Assembly: GCF_902726565.1 (NCBI RefSeq) | Contig: NZ_CACVAF010000015.1 | Span: forward strand, 31,643-95,642 | Reading direction: 5' to 3' | Length of the DNA: 64,000 nucleotides | Source of the DNA: Yersinia vastinensis | GTDB lineage: Bacteria > Pseudomonadota > Gammaproteobacteria > Enterobacterales > Enterobacteriaceae | Part shown: positions 50,888 through 59,674 of the stretch, piece by piece | Position numbering within the stretch: the first letter of the stretch is position 1 | Layout of the letters: each line of letters starts with the position of its first letter | The notes under the pieces: model-generated | Seen by the model: only the letters and a program-made list of their open reading frames with translations | What the model was told of the DNA's origin: nothing | Databases searched by the model: none | Translations under genes and position numbers: made by a program

Positions 50888-51904
50888 ATGGCCACTATTA
50901 AGGATGTTGCCAAGCTGGCGGGTGTTTCCGTCGCAACGGTATCTCGTGTTATCAATAACTCGCCCAAGGCCAGTGAGGCATCACGAACAGCGGTGTGCAG
51001 TGCCATGGAACAACTGCAATATCACCCGAATGCCAATGCACGGGCGCTAGCGCAAAAATCTACAGAAACCGTGGGTATGATTGTTTCTGATGTCTCCGAT
51101 CCTTTCTTTGGTTCGATGGTTAAAGCCGTAGAGCAAGTGGCCTATGCGACCGGTAATTTTCTATTGATTGGTAACGGTTACCATGATGCTGAAAAAGAGC
51201 GCCAAGCGATTGAGCAGCTGATTCGTCATCGCTGTGCCGCTTTAGTGGTGCACGCCAAAAAATTATCAGATGAGGAATTGACGTCATTAATGGAACAGAT
51301 CCCCGGTATGGTGTTGATTAACCGCACTTTACCCGGTTTTGAAACCCGCTGTGTCGCGCTTGATGATCGCTATGGCGCCTGGTTAGCCACGCGTCATCTG
51401 ATCCAGCAGGGGCACAAACGGATCGCAATCATTTGCTCCAATCATGAAATTTCGGACGCCGCTGATCGTCTCCAAGGTTATCTGGATGCATTGAAAGAAT
51501 TTGGTATTCCGGTTGACGACCGCTTAGTCTCTTACGGCTCACCTGATGAAATCGGTGGCGAGCAAGCCATGACTGACCTACTTGGGCGTGGCAAGCATTT
51601 CACCGCAGTCACCTGTTATAACGATCCCATGGCGGCCGGAGCTTTGTCGGTACTCAGTGATAACAGCATCGAAGTGCCGCAAGAGATTTCATTGATCGGT
51701 TTTGACGATGTTTTGATCTCGCGGTATCTGCGCCCACGGCTGACAACCATCCGCTACCCAGTGGTGGCAATGGCGACACAAGCGGCAGAATTGGCACTAG
51801 CACTGGCCAATAACACTCCCCTGCCAGAAATCACCAATATGTTCAGCCCTACACTGGTTCGCCGTCATTCCGTCGCCAGCCCGCAAATGGTGGCAGATGA
51901 CTAA
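50888..51904 (+). CDS. galR: Galactose operon repressor GalR
   Basis: LacI-family repressor of galactose transport and metabolism genes, inactivated by galactose. It is 338 aa: helix-turn-helix IKDVAKLAGVSVATVSRVIN (residues 4-23), hinge with PNANARALAQKSTETVG, then a periplasmic-binding-type sugar domain. It is identified as GalR rather than a generic relative by its place before lysA and by the similarity of the whole N-terminus. The 255-bp gap upstream shows no further gene. Confidence 0.88.
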   Translation: MATIKDVAKLAGVSVATVSRVINNSPKASEASRTAVCSAMEQLQYHPNANARALAQKSTETVGMIVSDVSDPFFGSMVKAVEQVAYATGNFLLIGNGYHDAEKERQAIEQLIRHRCAALVVHAKKLSDEELTSLMEQIPGMVLINRTLPGFETRCVALDDRYGAWLATRHLIQQGHKRIAIICSNHEISDAADRLQGYLDALKEFGIPVDDRLVSYGSPDEIGGEQAMTDLLGRGKHFTAVTCYNDPMAAGALSVLSDNSIEVPQEISLIGFDDVLISRYLRPRLTTIRYPVVAMATQAAELALALANNTPLPEITNMFSPTLVRRHSVASPQMVADD

Positions 51905-52009
51905 CATCGGCGAATAACAAAGAGCAACAACCTTCCTCCCGCGCTATGCTAAACTGCCGCTATATCCGGCAGTTACGCACAAGATTCGCCCCCAGCCAGA
52001 GGTCTACAA

Positions 52010-53023
52010 TTGATGATTACCATGTTGGATGTCTCTTTGCGCGCAGGTGTTTCCAAGGCCACGGTTTCCCGCGTGCTCAATGGTACCGGGCAGGTCAAAG
52101 AGAGCACCCGTGAAGCCGTGTTTAAAGCAATGGATGAGTTGGGTTATCGCCCTAATTTTCTGGCGCAATCACTGGCAAACAAAAGCTCCAATAGCATAGG
52201 GTTGGTCGTTTCCAACTTTGAAGGCCCCTATTTTGGTCGCCTACTCCATCAGGCCGCCAAACTGGTTGAAGCCAGTGGCAAGCATCTGATTGTGACTGAC
52301 GGTCACGATACACCAGAGGGTGAGCAACAAGCCGTTCAGTTACTGGCCGACCGCCGCTGCGACGCCATTATTCTTTATACCCGCTCAATGTCTGAGGTGG
52401 ATTTAATGCAGTTGCTTGCCAACGTATCCACTCCGTTGATGGTGATTAACCGCGATTTACCACAAGCGCGGGAGCACTGTGTGTTCTTCGAACAACAGCA
52501 AGCAGCATTTAATGCCGTTAACTATTTGATTGAACAAGGGCATCGTGACATTGGTTGCATCACTGGGCCTATCACCACAGCCACCGCACAATCGCGCCTT
52601 GCCGGTTATCAACAAGCACTGGCCAAACACGGGATTCCGCTCAAAGATGAATTAATTATTCATGGTGATAGCGGTGTACCCGACGGATACAAAGGTTGTC
52701 AGGCATTATTAGCCCGTAATCTCACGTTCAGCGCCCTATTTATTTATAATGATGATATGACGATTGGGGCGATGAAAGCCCTCATTCAGGCGGGGAAAAA
52801 GTTGCCGGAGGAAGTTTCACTGTTTGGTTTCGATGATGAGCCCACCGCACCTTATTTACAACCTGCACTATCAACCGTTTATCTCCCCATTGATGCCATG
52901 ATTGAAGCAGCGGTTACTCAGGCATTACGGCTGATTGCGGGGAAAAAAGTGCAGCCTCTCTCTCCCTTTACTGGTGAGTTGAAACTGCGGGAATCGGTAG
53001 TGCCGGGGCCTTATTACCGCTGA
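52010..53023 (+). CDS. LacI-family regulator (AscG/GalS-like)
   Basis: 337-aa LacI-type DNA-binding protein with HTH LDVSLRAGVSKATVSRVLNG (residues 6-25), hinge residues LAQSLANKSSNSIGLVVS near 54, and a sugar-binding domain with FGFDDEPTAPYLQPALST near 275. It stands 105 bp after galR in the same orientation, so the two are a tandem pair, but they are clearly different proteins. No transport or catabolic gene lies beside it, so the effector and target are unknown; beta-glucosides are a guess from AscG similarity. E. coli has nothing between galR and lysA. Confidence 0.8.
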   Translation: MMITMLDVSLRAGVSKATVSRVLNGTGQVKESTREAVFKAMDELGYRPNFLAQSLANKSSNSIGLVVSNFEGPYFGRLLHQAAKLVEASGKHLIVTDGHDTPEGEQQAVQLLADRRCDAIILYTRSMSEVDLMQLLANVSTPLMVINRDLPQAREHCVFFEQQQAAFNAVNYLIEQGHRDIGCITGPITTATAQSRLAGYQQALAKHGIPLKDELIIHGDSGVPDGYKGCQALLARNLTFSALFIYNDDMTIGAMKALIQAGKKLPEEVSLFGFDDEPTAPYLQPALSTVYLPIDAMIEAAVTQALRLIAGKKVQPLSPFTGELKLRESVVPGPYYR

Positions 53024-53042
53024 GGTAATAGGCCCAATAGAA

Positions 53043-54305
53043 TTAAAATTGTTCTAATGCCATCAGTTCTTCGATGGTTTGGCGGCGGCGGATTAAACGT
53101 GGTTGCCCTTGCTCAAACAGCACTTCCGGCAATAAAGGGCGGCTGTTGTAGTTAGACGACATTGATGCGCCATAGGCCCCAGTGTCGTGGAATACTAAAT
53201 AATCGCCAATTTTAGCGGCCGGTAACGCACGGGTTTCCAATCCACCACCCGCTTCTTGTGTGAACACATCGCCTGACTCGCACAGTGGGCCAGCAACCAC
53301 CGTATCAATTAATGGCTCTGTCACAAGTGAGCGCCCATCCGCAGGCAGCAACGAAATATGGTGATAGCTACCGTACATGGCCGGGCGCATCAAATCGTTA
53401 AAACCCGCATCAACTAAAACATAGTGTCGACGGCCCATATTTTTCACCGCCCGCACCTGCGCGATTAATACCCCGGACTCGGCAACCAAGAAACGGCCTG
53501 GTTCAATTTCAAGACTGACCGGATGTCCCAAATGCGCAGCAATTTTTTCTCTGGCGCTATTCCATAAGCCATAATAATGCTCAGTATCGATCTCATCATC
53601 CCCTGTTTGGTAAGGGATTGATAAGCCTCCACCCGCAGAGATAGCACTGATATCCTGCCCAAGATCAATAACCTGCTGCACCATGGCATCACAGACTTGT
53701 TCCAGATGCTGATAATCAACACCAGAACCAATGTGCATGTGAATCCCCACCAGCGTTAAGCCATATTGCTCAATTTTCTCAATGGCGTGAGGTAAATCTT
53801 CATACCAGATACCGTGCTTGCTGTTTTCGCCACCAGTATTGGTTTTCTGGCTGTGCCCATGACCAAAGCCCGGATTGACACGCAACCAAACCGGATGGCC
53901 GGGCGCATGTTGCCCCAGTTGATCCAGCATGTCGATGGAACCCGCATTCACCGGAATATTTAATTCTGTCACCCGCAACAATGTCGCTTGATCGAGTAGA
54001 TCCGCCGTGAAGACAATCTCAGCGGGTTCCAAACCCGGTTGGAAGCCAGCCTGTAATGCGCGTTCAATTTCACCCAACGAGACTGAGTCAACTTTAACCC
54101 CTTGGCTGCGCATCAAACGCAGAATATGAATATTCGAGCACGCTTTTTGCGCAAAACGAATAACATCAAAACTGCGTAATTGATTGATTTTATGAGTAAT
54201 GATATCACCATCATAGGCCCATACCGGGCAGCCAAAACGCTCTGGCAAGGCAATTAAATTTTGGGCAGTCAGTGCCGAAGAAGTATCGTTAAGTGCACGT
54301 GGCAT
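53043..54305 (-). CDS. lysA: Diaminopimelate decarboxylase
   Basis: Last step of lysine synthesis: meso-DAP gives lysine. It is 420 aa from ATG at 54305 (MPRALNDTSSALT), with an AGGA eight to nine bases upstream; the frame is open to 54425, but the extra 40 residues are not family-like. PLP-binding Lys in DVIRFAQKACSNIHILR near residue 54, glycine-rich ISAGGGLSIPYQ near 224, and the C-terminal barrel motif GPLCESGDVFT near 341 with the active-site Cys from the partner subunit. Divergent from lysR, its activator. Confidence 0.97.
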   Translation of the reverse strand: MPRALNDTSSALTAQNLIALPERFGCPVWAYDGDIITHKINQLRSFDVIRFAQKACSNIHILRLMRSQGVKVDSVSLGEIERALQAGFQPGLEPAEIVFTADLLDQATLLRVTELNIPVNAGSIDMLDQLGQHAPGHPVWLRVNPGFGHGHSQKTNTGGENSKHGIWYEDLPHAIEKIEQYGLTLVGIHMHIGSGVDYQHLEQVCDAMVQQVIDLGQDISAISAGGGLSIPYQTGDDEIDTEHYYGLWNSAREKIAAHLGHPVSLEIEPGRFLVAESGVLIAQVRAVKNMGRRHYVLVDAGFNDLMRPAMYGSYHHISLLPADGRSLVTEPLIDTVVAGPLCESGDVFTQEAGGGLETRALPAAKIGDYLVFHDTGAYGASMSSNYNSRPLLPEVLFEQGQPRLIRRRQTIEELMALEQF

Positions 54306-54471
54306 AAGGCTTTCCTGATAATGAGTCATTAATTTGTTGGGCGAAAAACAGGATTTCACTGATGCACCATTATTAACAATGAAGCAAGCGTTAGGAAAAT
54401 ATCTATTTACCCAGAGTCTATTCATCTATGATATGGATTCGATGATTTTTCCGACACCGCAGGAGCGCTGT

Positions 54472-55407
54472 ATGCCCACCATTTCCCTACGGCAAATAGA
54501 AATTTTTCATGCGGTAATGACGACCGGCAACCTGACCGAAGCCGCATTATTGCTCCAGACATCACAACCCACCGTCAGTCGTGAACTGGCCCGCTTTGAG
54601 CAAATCGTTCAATTAAAACTGTTTGCCCGGGTACGAGGCCGCCTTTATCCCACGGTGCAAGGTTTGCGTCTATTTGAAGAAGTACAGCGCTCTTATTACG
54701 GGCTTGATCGCATCAAACAGGCCGCTGAAGGAATCCGGCAATTTCAACATGCACAGCTTTCTATTGCCTGTTTGCCGGTATTTTCTCAGTCATTGCTTCC
54801 CAGTGTGTGTAAACCTTTTATTGAACGCTATCCAGAAGTCAGCCTGAGTGTTATCCCACAGGAGTCGCCGCTCTTAGAAGAGTGGCTTTCAGCCCAGCGC
54901 CACGATCTGGGTTTAACTGAAAACTCTCAGACTCCGGCAGGTACTCTGCGTCACGCTTTAATGACGGTAAATGAGGTTTGCGTGTTGCCCAGCGACCATC
55001 CGTTGCGACACAAAGCAGTGCTGACACCGCAAGATTTCCAAGGTGAGAATTTTATTAGTTTGTCAGTCACCGACAGTTATCGCCAGTTACTGGATAATCT
55101 GTTTAGTGAACAAGGAATTAACCGCAGATTGGTACTGGAAACTCACAGTGCGGCATCAGTTTGCGCTATGGTGCGCGAGGGGGTGGGTGTCTCAATCGTT
55201 AACCCATTAACCGCGTTGGATTACATCAGCAAAGGCTCTACTGGAGGCGTTTGTGTGCGGCCTTTTAGTGTTGAGATCCCTTTTACGATCAGTTTAATAC
55301 AGCCAATGCACCGCCCCTCATCAACTTTGGTAGAAACGTTTATTGAACATTTAAAACAACAGGCAATCACCTTCCAGCGTCGACTGGCGACAGTGATTAC
55401 CCCTTGA
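54472..55407 (+). CDS. lysR: LysR, activator of lysA
   Basis: Founding member of the LysR family; with DAP as co-inducer it activates lysA, and lysine opposes it. ATG at 54472 gives 311 aa, the E. coli length, with AGGAG just upstream. HTH is at LTEAALLLQTSQPTVSRELA (residues 19-38). The sensing domain carries QESPLLEEWLSAQRHDLGL and ETHSAASVCAMVREGVGVS. The 166-bp gap between lysA and lysR should hold both promoters and the LysR operator. The open frame back to 54334 is not used. Confidence 0.95.
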   Translation: MPTISLRQIEIFHAVMTTGNLTEAALLLQTSQPTVSRELARFEQIVQLKLFARVRGRLYPTVQGLRLFEEVQRSYYGLDRIKQAAEGIRQFQHAQLSIACLPVFSQSLLPSVCKPFIERYPEVSLSVIPQESPLLEEWLSAQRHDLGLTENSQTPAGTLRHALMTVNEVCVLPSDHPLRHKAVLTPQDFQGENFISLSVTDSYRQLLDNLFSEQGINRRLVLETHSAASVCAMVREGVGVSIVNPLTALDYISKGSTGGVCVRPFSVEIPFTISLIQPMHRPSSTLVETFIEHLKQQAITFQRRLATVITP

Positions 55408-55425
55408 TATTCATTTTTACCCGCA

Positions 55426-56586
55426 TTACGCCGTTTTTGCCTGACGGCTGCGCGCTCTAGAAAAGGTAAACAGACACAGCAGTAAACCCATCACAGCCAG
55501 TACGGCAGCCGCTAGCGGTACAGCGGTCAATCCTAAACCTTTACTAATCACGACCCCACCGACCCAAGCCCCCAGCGCATTGCCGACGTTAAAAGCGGCA
55601 ATGTTGAGTGTCGAGACCAAATTAGGGGCTTTTTTACCGTAGGTGACCACGTTAATTTGCAATGCAGGAACTGCGGAGAATGCGGCAGCGGACCATAGGA
55701 ATAATGTCACTTCCGCAGCCAGAAATGAATGACTCGTCCAACTAAACAGAGCCGAGAATATTGCGATCAGCAAGAAAGTCATGGTGAGGCTAACAGGCAA
55801 GCGCCAATCAGCGAGCCGCCCCCCTACAATATTACCCAAGGTTAACCCTAGCCCCATCAGTAATAAGGTCCAACTGACGCCGTGCTCAGAAACTTGAGTT
55901 ACCTCAGTCAGTATTGGCGCAATGTATGTAAAGAGAGCAAACATAGCAGCGGCAAAGAAAACGGTCATCAACAAAGACAGCCAGATACCCCCACCTCGCA
56001 GTGCGGCAATCTCTTTGCGTAACTCGGTTGGGGCTTCCTCTTGAGAAGACGGTAGCTTGCTGTAGAGTGCGGCCAACGAGAACAAGCCAATAACAGAAAC
56101 CACCCAGAATGTTGAACGCCAGCCGAAAGCCTGCCCCAACGCAGTGCCTAGCGGCACACCCAGCACATTTGCCAATGTTAGGCCGGTAAACATCAACGCT
56201 ACCGCAGAAGCCCGTCGATTTGGTGCCACCAGATTAGCCGCAACTACCGCACCAATACCGAAGAACGCCCCATGACACAATGCGGTAATGACCCTAGCCA
56301 GCATCAAGAAGTCATAACTGTACGCCAATGCACACATCAGGTTGCCAATAATGAATATCACCATTAATAGCAATAATGTCTTTCTACGCGGTAATTTGGC
56401 AGTCAATACAGCCATTATGGGTGCGCCGATAGCCACACCTAGCGCATAACCACTGATTAACCAGCCGGCGGTGGGAATTGAGATGTGTAAGTCACCAGCC
56501 ACTTGGGGCAGTAACCCCATAATGACGAATTCAGTAGTACCAATAGCAAAAGCACTCAGTGCCAATGCCAGCAGCGCAACAGGCAT
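55426..56586 (-). CDS. MFS transporter, DHA1 family (YdhP-like)
   Basis: 386-aa integral membrane protein with about twelve hydrophobic segments. N-terminal FAIGTTEFVIMGLLPQVA is typical of drug:H+ antiporters (AraJ/YdhP branch), and AVLTAKLPRRKTLLLL gives the loop 2-3 motif A region. Probably an efflux pump for a small metabolite or purine nucleoside-type compound, but the substrate cannot be told. The ATG follows GGGAGCTTGTATT. It stands alone with no operon partner, and has 19 bp after lysR's stop on the other strand, so the two genes converge. Confidence 0.85.
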   Translation of the reverse strand: MPVALLALALSAFAIGTTEFVIMGLLPQVAGDLHISIPTAGWLISGYALGVAIGAPIMAVLTAKLPRRKTLLLLMVIFIIGNLMCALAYSYDFLMLARVITALCHGAFFGIGAVVAANLVAPNRRASAVALMFTGLTLANVLGVPLGTALGQAFGWRSTFWVVSVIGLFSLAALYSKLPSSQEEAPTELRKEIAALRGGGIWLSLLMTVFFAAAMFALFTYIAPILTEVTQVSEHGVSWTLLLMGLGLTLGNIVGGRLADWRLPVSLTMTFLLIAIFSALFSWTSHSFLAAEVTLFLWSAAAFSAVPALQINVVTYGKKAPNLVSTLNIAAFNVGNALGAWVGGVVISKGLGLTAVPLAAAVLAVMGLLLCLFTFSRARSRQAKTA

Positions 56587-56925
56587 AATACAAGCTCCCA
56601 GTAAGACAATATCTGCTCATCACAACAAACAGGCAGATCAAATAGGTGCCAGTCATAATTTATTGGCTGGCACGACGTAGTCAGTAGAAAAGAGGCAAAG
56701 AAATAGTGGTCAATTGCTAAAGAACCCAGCAATAACCCTAGTATTTATAATTATTTAATCTCTGAACGGACTTGGTAGAAATAGCATATTCTGATTAATA
56801 ATGAATAGAGTTATAACTAGCTTGGTAATTAAACAAGTTCTCTTTTCAGCACTAACCTAATGAAATAAAAAATGATTTAGCCCCCTTCTCTACAATAAAA
56901 ATATGTTTGAGAATGTAACCACACC
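56587..56925. other. AT-rich intergenic stretch, nothing further seen
   Basis: Between the MFS gene start and the ERIC repeat. I see no gene, tRNA or clear hairpin; it presumably holds the MFS promoter. Confidence 0.5.
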
Positions 56926-57082
56926 GCTAACACCGCTACAGCTTCAAGTAAGCAGAAAAAATAACCCAAATTAATTGGAGTTGTAGCAAGGCAGCAAACG
57001 AGTTCATCCCGATGAGCTTACACGCAGTAAGTGATTCGGGTGGATGAGAGCAGCTAACACCGCTACAGCTTCAAGTAAGCAG
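56926..57082. repeat. Tandem ERIC element with 127-bp period
   Basis: The segment 56960-57082 is a full ERIC (AATTAATTGGAGTTGTAGCA, CGATGAGCTTACACGCAGTA, GTGATTCGGGTGGATGAG, then GCTAACACCGCTACAGCTTC). Its right end of 30 bp is repeated exactly just before it, at 56926-56955 and 57053-57082, an offset of 127 bp, the ERIC unit length. So an extra ERIC right end lies head-to-tail with the complete copy. It abuts the end of the next gene by 3 bp. Confidence 0.9.
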
Positions 57083-57084
57083 GG

Positions 57085-57981
57085 TTATGGAAGGGGATGG
57101 GTAGCAAACCATACCACCAAAAAATCTAACATCGTCCTCAATGTTGCTGGCATTTGACGCCGGGATGTATAGATTCCATAAATGCCCATCGCCTGCGGCT
57201 GATAATCAGGTAATAATTTTACTAACTCTCCGCGGGCGATATAGGGTGCGGCGGAGTAACTGGGTTGCAACGTAATTCCGGCTCCTTCGAGTGCCCCACT
57301 GAGCAAAACAACCGATTCGTTGGCGCTTAAATTTCCACCTACGGCGACAGAGGATTTGGCACCTTGCTGCTCAAAGTGCCATAAGCTTTTGCCAAAATAG
57401 GAATATGTTAGGCAGTTGTGTACCGCCAGATCCTGTGGCTCTTTAGGAGTCCCTTTCGCTGATAGGTAACTCGGAGAAGCGCAGACAACGGAGTGACAGG
57501 TAGCCAGTGGACGCGCAATTAGGTTGGGGTCTAAATCATTGGTAATACGCAATGCCAGATCAATTCGCTCTTCCACCAGATTAATGGCCCGATTATTCAT
57601 TTGCAGATCAACAGCAACCTGTGGGTAACAGCGCAAATATTCAGTGACGGCGACCACCAAGGCACTTTGCCCAAGAGACTGAGAGCAACTGATTCGTAGC
57701 AGCCCCCGCAATTCGTCATTTTCCTGCCCCTCAACCAAATCCATATCTTGAGCAAACTCCAGCATGCGGCGGCAGCGTTCAAGTGTTGCCTCCCCTGCAT
57801 GAGTCAAACTTAGCTTACGGGTTGTTCGATGCAACAAACGCGCTCCGGCCCACTGCTCCATCTGAGCCAGATAGCGTGTCACCATTGCCCGCGACATCTC
57901 TAAAGCATCAGCGGCGGCAATCATGCTGCCCCGCTCAACAATCGCCACAAAGACTTCAGCGGCAGTGATTCTATCCATCAT
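57085..57981 (-). CDS. LysR-type regulator
   Basis: 298-aa LysR family protein: HTH GSMIAAADALEMSRAMVTRY at residues 18-37, then an effector domain with LLRISCSQSLGQSALVV near 94. The substrate-binding part contains IDLALRITNDLDPNLIARPL near 154-173. The gene is divergent from the MBL-fold/DsbA-like pair (103-bp gap), so it most likely controls them; the inducer is unknown. Two ATG codons start the frame. It ends 3 bp from an ERIC element. Confidence 0.85.
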   Translation of the reverse strand: MMDRITAAEVFVAIVERGSMIAAADALEMSRAMVTRYLAQMEQWAGARLLHRTTRKLSLTHAGEATLERCRRMLEFAQDMDLVEGQENDELRGLLRISCSQSLGQSALVVAVTEYLRCYPQVAVDLQMNNRAINLVEERIDLALRITNDLDPNLIARPLATCHSVVCASPSYLSAKGTPKEPQDLAVHNCLTYSYFGKSLWHFEQQGAKSSVAVGGNLSANESVVLLSGALEGAGITLQPSYSAAPYIARGELVKLLPDYQPQAMGIYGIYTSRRQMPATLRTMLDFLVVWFATHPLP

Positions 57982-58084
57982 TAGCTCGATTTAAGCAACA
58001 AATAATTGCCAATTATCGGGTTTTTCTATCGATTAATGCAATCTATTATCTCGCCCATACCCCGCTACTCTCAGGAAAATGAAC

Positions 58085-58972
58085 ATGTTGACTAAAACGC
58101 TTTTACAAATGACCTTTGCCGGCTTGGCAACTTTTACTGCAATATCAACTGCCAATGCCGCTGATCAACTGAAAATGGAAGTCTACAATCCCGGTGAAAA
58201 AAGTATCTTTCCAGTATCGTCAGAAATTATTAGTGGCAAAACTGAAGTTGCTTTGATTGATGCCCAATTTCAGCGTAATGATGCTGAAGCTTTAGTGAAG
58301 AAGATCCAGCAAAGTGGCAAAAAACTGACCACTATTTATATCAGTCAGGCAGACCCTGATTTCTATTTCGGTTTGGATGTCATTACGGATGCATTCCCGC
58401 AAGCGAAGGTTATCGCGACCCCACAAACCATCGAAGAAATTAAAGCTACAAAAGAGGGGAAAATGGCTTATTGGGGGCCAATTTTAAAAGAAAATGCCCC
58501 TACTCGCGTGATTGTGCCACAAGAATTGCCAGGCAAAAGCTTTACTATTGATGGGCAAAGAATCGACATTAAAGGCTTAGATGGCCCGTCACCAGAAAAA
58601 ACCTTTGTCTGGATCCCATCATTGAAAGCCGTCGTCGGGGGGGTTGCCGTATCCGGTAATATTCATCTATGGGTAGCAGATACCCAAACACCAGAATCAC
58701 GCCAACATTGGTTAACGACACTGGAGAACATCAAAGCATTAAAACCCGAGACCGTGGTTCCTGGGCATTTTCTGGATAATGCACCACAAACATTGGCCTC
58801 AGTCGCCTTTACTCAAAACTATTTAACAACGTTAAACACAGAAATTCCCAAAGCAAAAGATTCGTCAGAACTGATTGCGGCAATGAAAAAACATTACCCA
58901 AAACTAAAAGATGAATCCAGCTTGGAATTAAGTGCCAAGGTGCTGAAAAACGAAATGAAATGGCCACAGTAA
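58085..58972 (+). CDS. Exported metallo-beta-lactamase-fold protein with degraded zinc motif
   Basis: 295-aa protein with a Sec signal (ending TAISTANA, then ADQLKM), so periplasmic. The body follows a metallo-beta-lactamase fold similar to MBL-fold hydrolases that read SHAHPDHYFG. Here the equivalent is ISQADPDFYFG (residues 86-96): the first two His of HxHxDH are Gln88 and Asp90 and the last is Phe93; only the Asp92 remains. The later GNIHLW and VPGHF His are kept. So normal two-zinc hydrolysis is unlikely. ATG at 58085 is chosen because AGGA is eight bases before it, versus two bases for the ATG at 58079. Likely first gene with the DsbA-like one. Confidence 0.8.
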   Translation: MLTKTLLQMTFAGLATFTAISTANAADQLKMEVYNPGEKSIFPVSSEIISGKTEVALIDAQFQRNDAEALVKKIQQSGKKLTTIYISQADPDFYFGLDVITDAFPQAKVIATPQTIEEIKATKEGKMAYWGPILKENAPTRVIVPQELPGKSFTIDGQRIDIKGLDGPSPEKTFVWIPSLKAVVGGVAVSGNIHLWVADTQTPESRQHWLTTLENIKALKPETVVPGHFLDNAPQTLASVAFTQNYLTTLNTEIPKAKDSSELIAAMKKHYPKLKDESSLELSAKVLKNEMKWPQ

Positions 58973-59029
58973 AAGCGCAAAAATAAAGTTGAACAGATTA
59001 TCCGACCAGGAAAAAGTGAGGAACACAAG

Positions 59030-59674
59030 ATGTCTGGCACCAAGTTGCATTACATTTTCGATCCCTTATGTGGCTGGTGCTATGGCGCAGCACCACTCTT
59101 ACAAGTGGCACAAAATATCCCAGATCTGACATTGGTATTGCATGGCGGCGGGATGATGTCTGGGCCAAATCGGCGACAAATAGATAGCCAGTGGCGAGGT
59201 TATGTTATGCCTCATGACCGGCGTATTGCTCAATTAACCGGGCAAATTTTTGGTGATAGCTATTTTAATGGTTTGCTTAACGATACCTCGGCAATCATGG
59301 ATTCCACCCCACCGATTGCCGCAATCTTAGCAGCCGAGGCATTGGCTGGGTTGGGGGTAACAATGCTCCATCGCACCCAGCAAGCGCATTATGTTGAAGG
59401 TCGCCGCATCAGCGACACCCCCGTATTGGTGGAGCTTGCCGAGGATATTGGCCTGAACCGCGAAGCCTTTATCACCGCGTTTAATGCCGCCATAATAGAG
59501 TCAGATTCGCATATAGCGGATAGTCGCATGTTACTGGCAAAAGCACGCGGACACGGTTTTCCAACATTTGTATTGCAGGACAATCAGGGGAAAATGACGA
59601 CTCTGTCAGCCAGCGAATATTATGGAGATCCGTCCGGCTGGCTTGATTTTTTAACAAACGGTATAGCACGTTAA
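59030..59674 (+). CDS. DsbA-family thioredoxin-like protein, CGWC active site
   Basis: 214-aa DsbA/FrnE-like protein without a signal peptide, so probably cytoplasmic. Active site Cys14-Gly-Trp-Cys17 in FDPLCGWCYGA, helical insertion in the middle, and cis-Pro loop GHGFPTFVLQ near 180. Such proteins are predicted disulfide isomerases or relatives of glutathione-linked isomerases; the substrate is unknown. It lies 57 bp after the MBL-fold gene on the same strand, and GAGGA precedes the ATG, so they may form an operon. The stop codon overlaps that of the MCP gene on the other strand (shared TTAA). Confidence 0.85.
   Translation: MSGTKLHYIFDPLCGWCYGAAPLLQVAQNIPDLTLVLHGGGMMSGPNRRQIDSQWRGYVMPHDRRIAQLTGQIFGDSYFNGLLNDTSAIMDSTPPIAAILAAEALAGLGVTMLHRTQQAHYVEGRRISDTPVLVELAEDIGLNREAFITAFNAAIIESDSHIADSRMLLAKARGHGFPTFVLQDNQGKMTTLSASEYYGDPSGWLDFLTNGIAR

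Noticed and set aside
56587..57084. Insertion sequence suspected from the duplicated 30 bp
   Set aside because: No transposase or terminal inverted repeats; the sequence and 127-bp period are those of ERIC elements.
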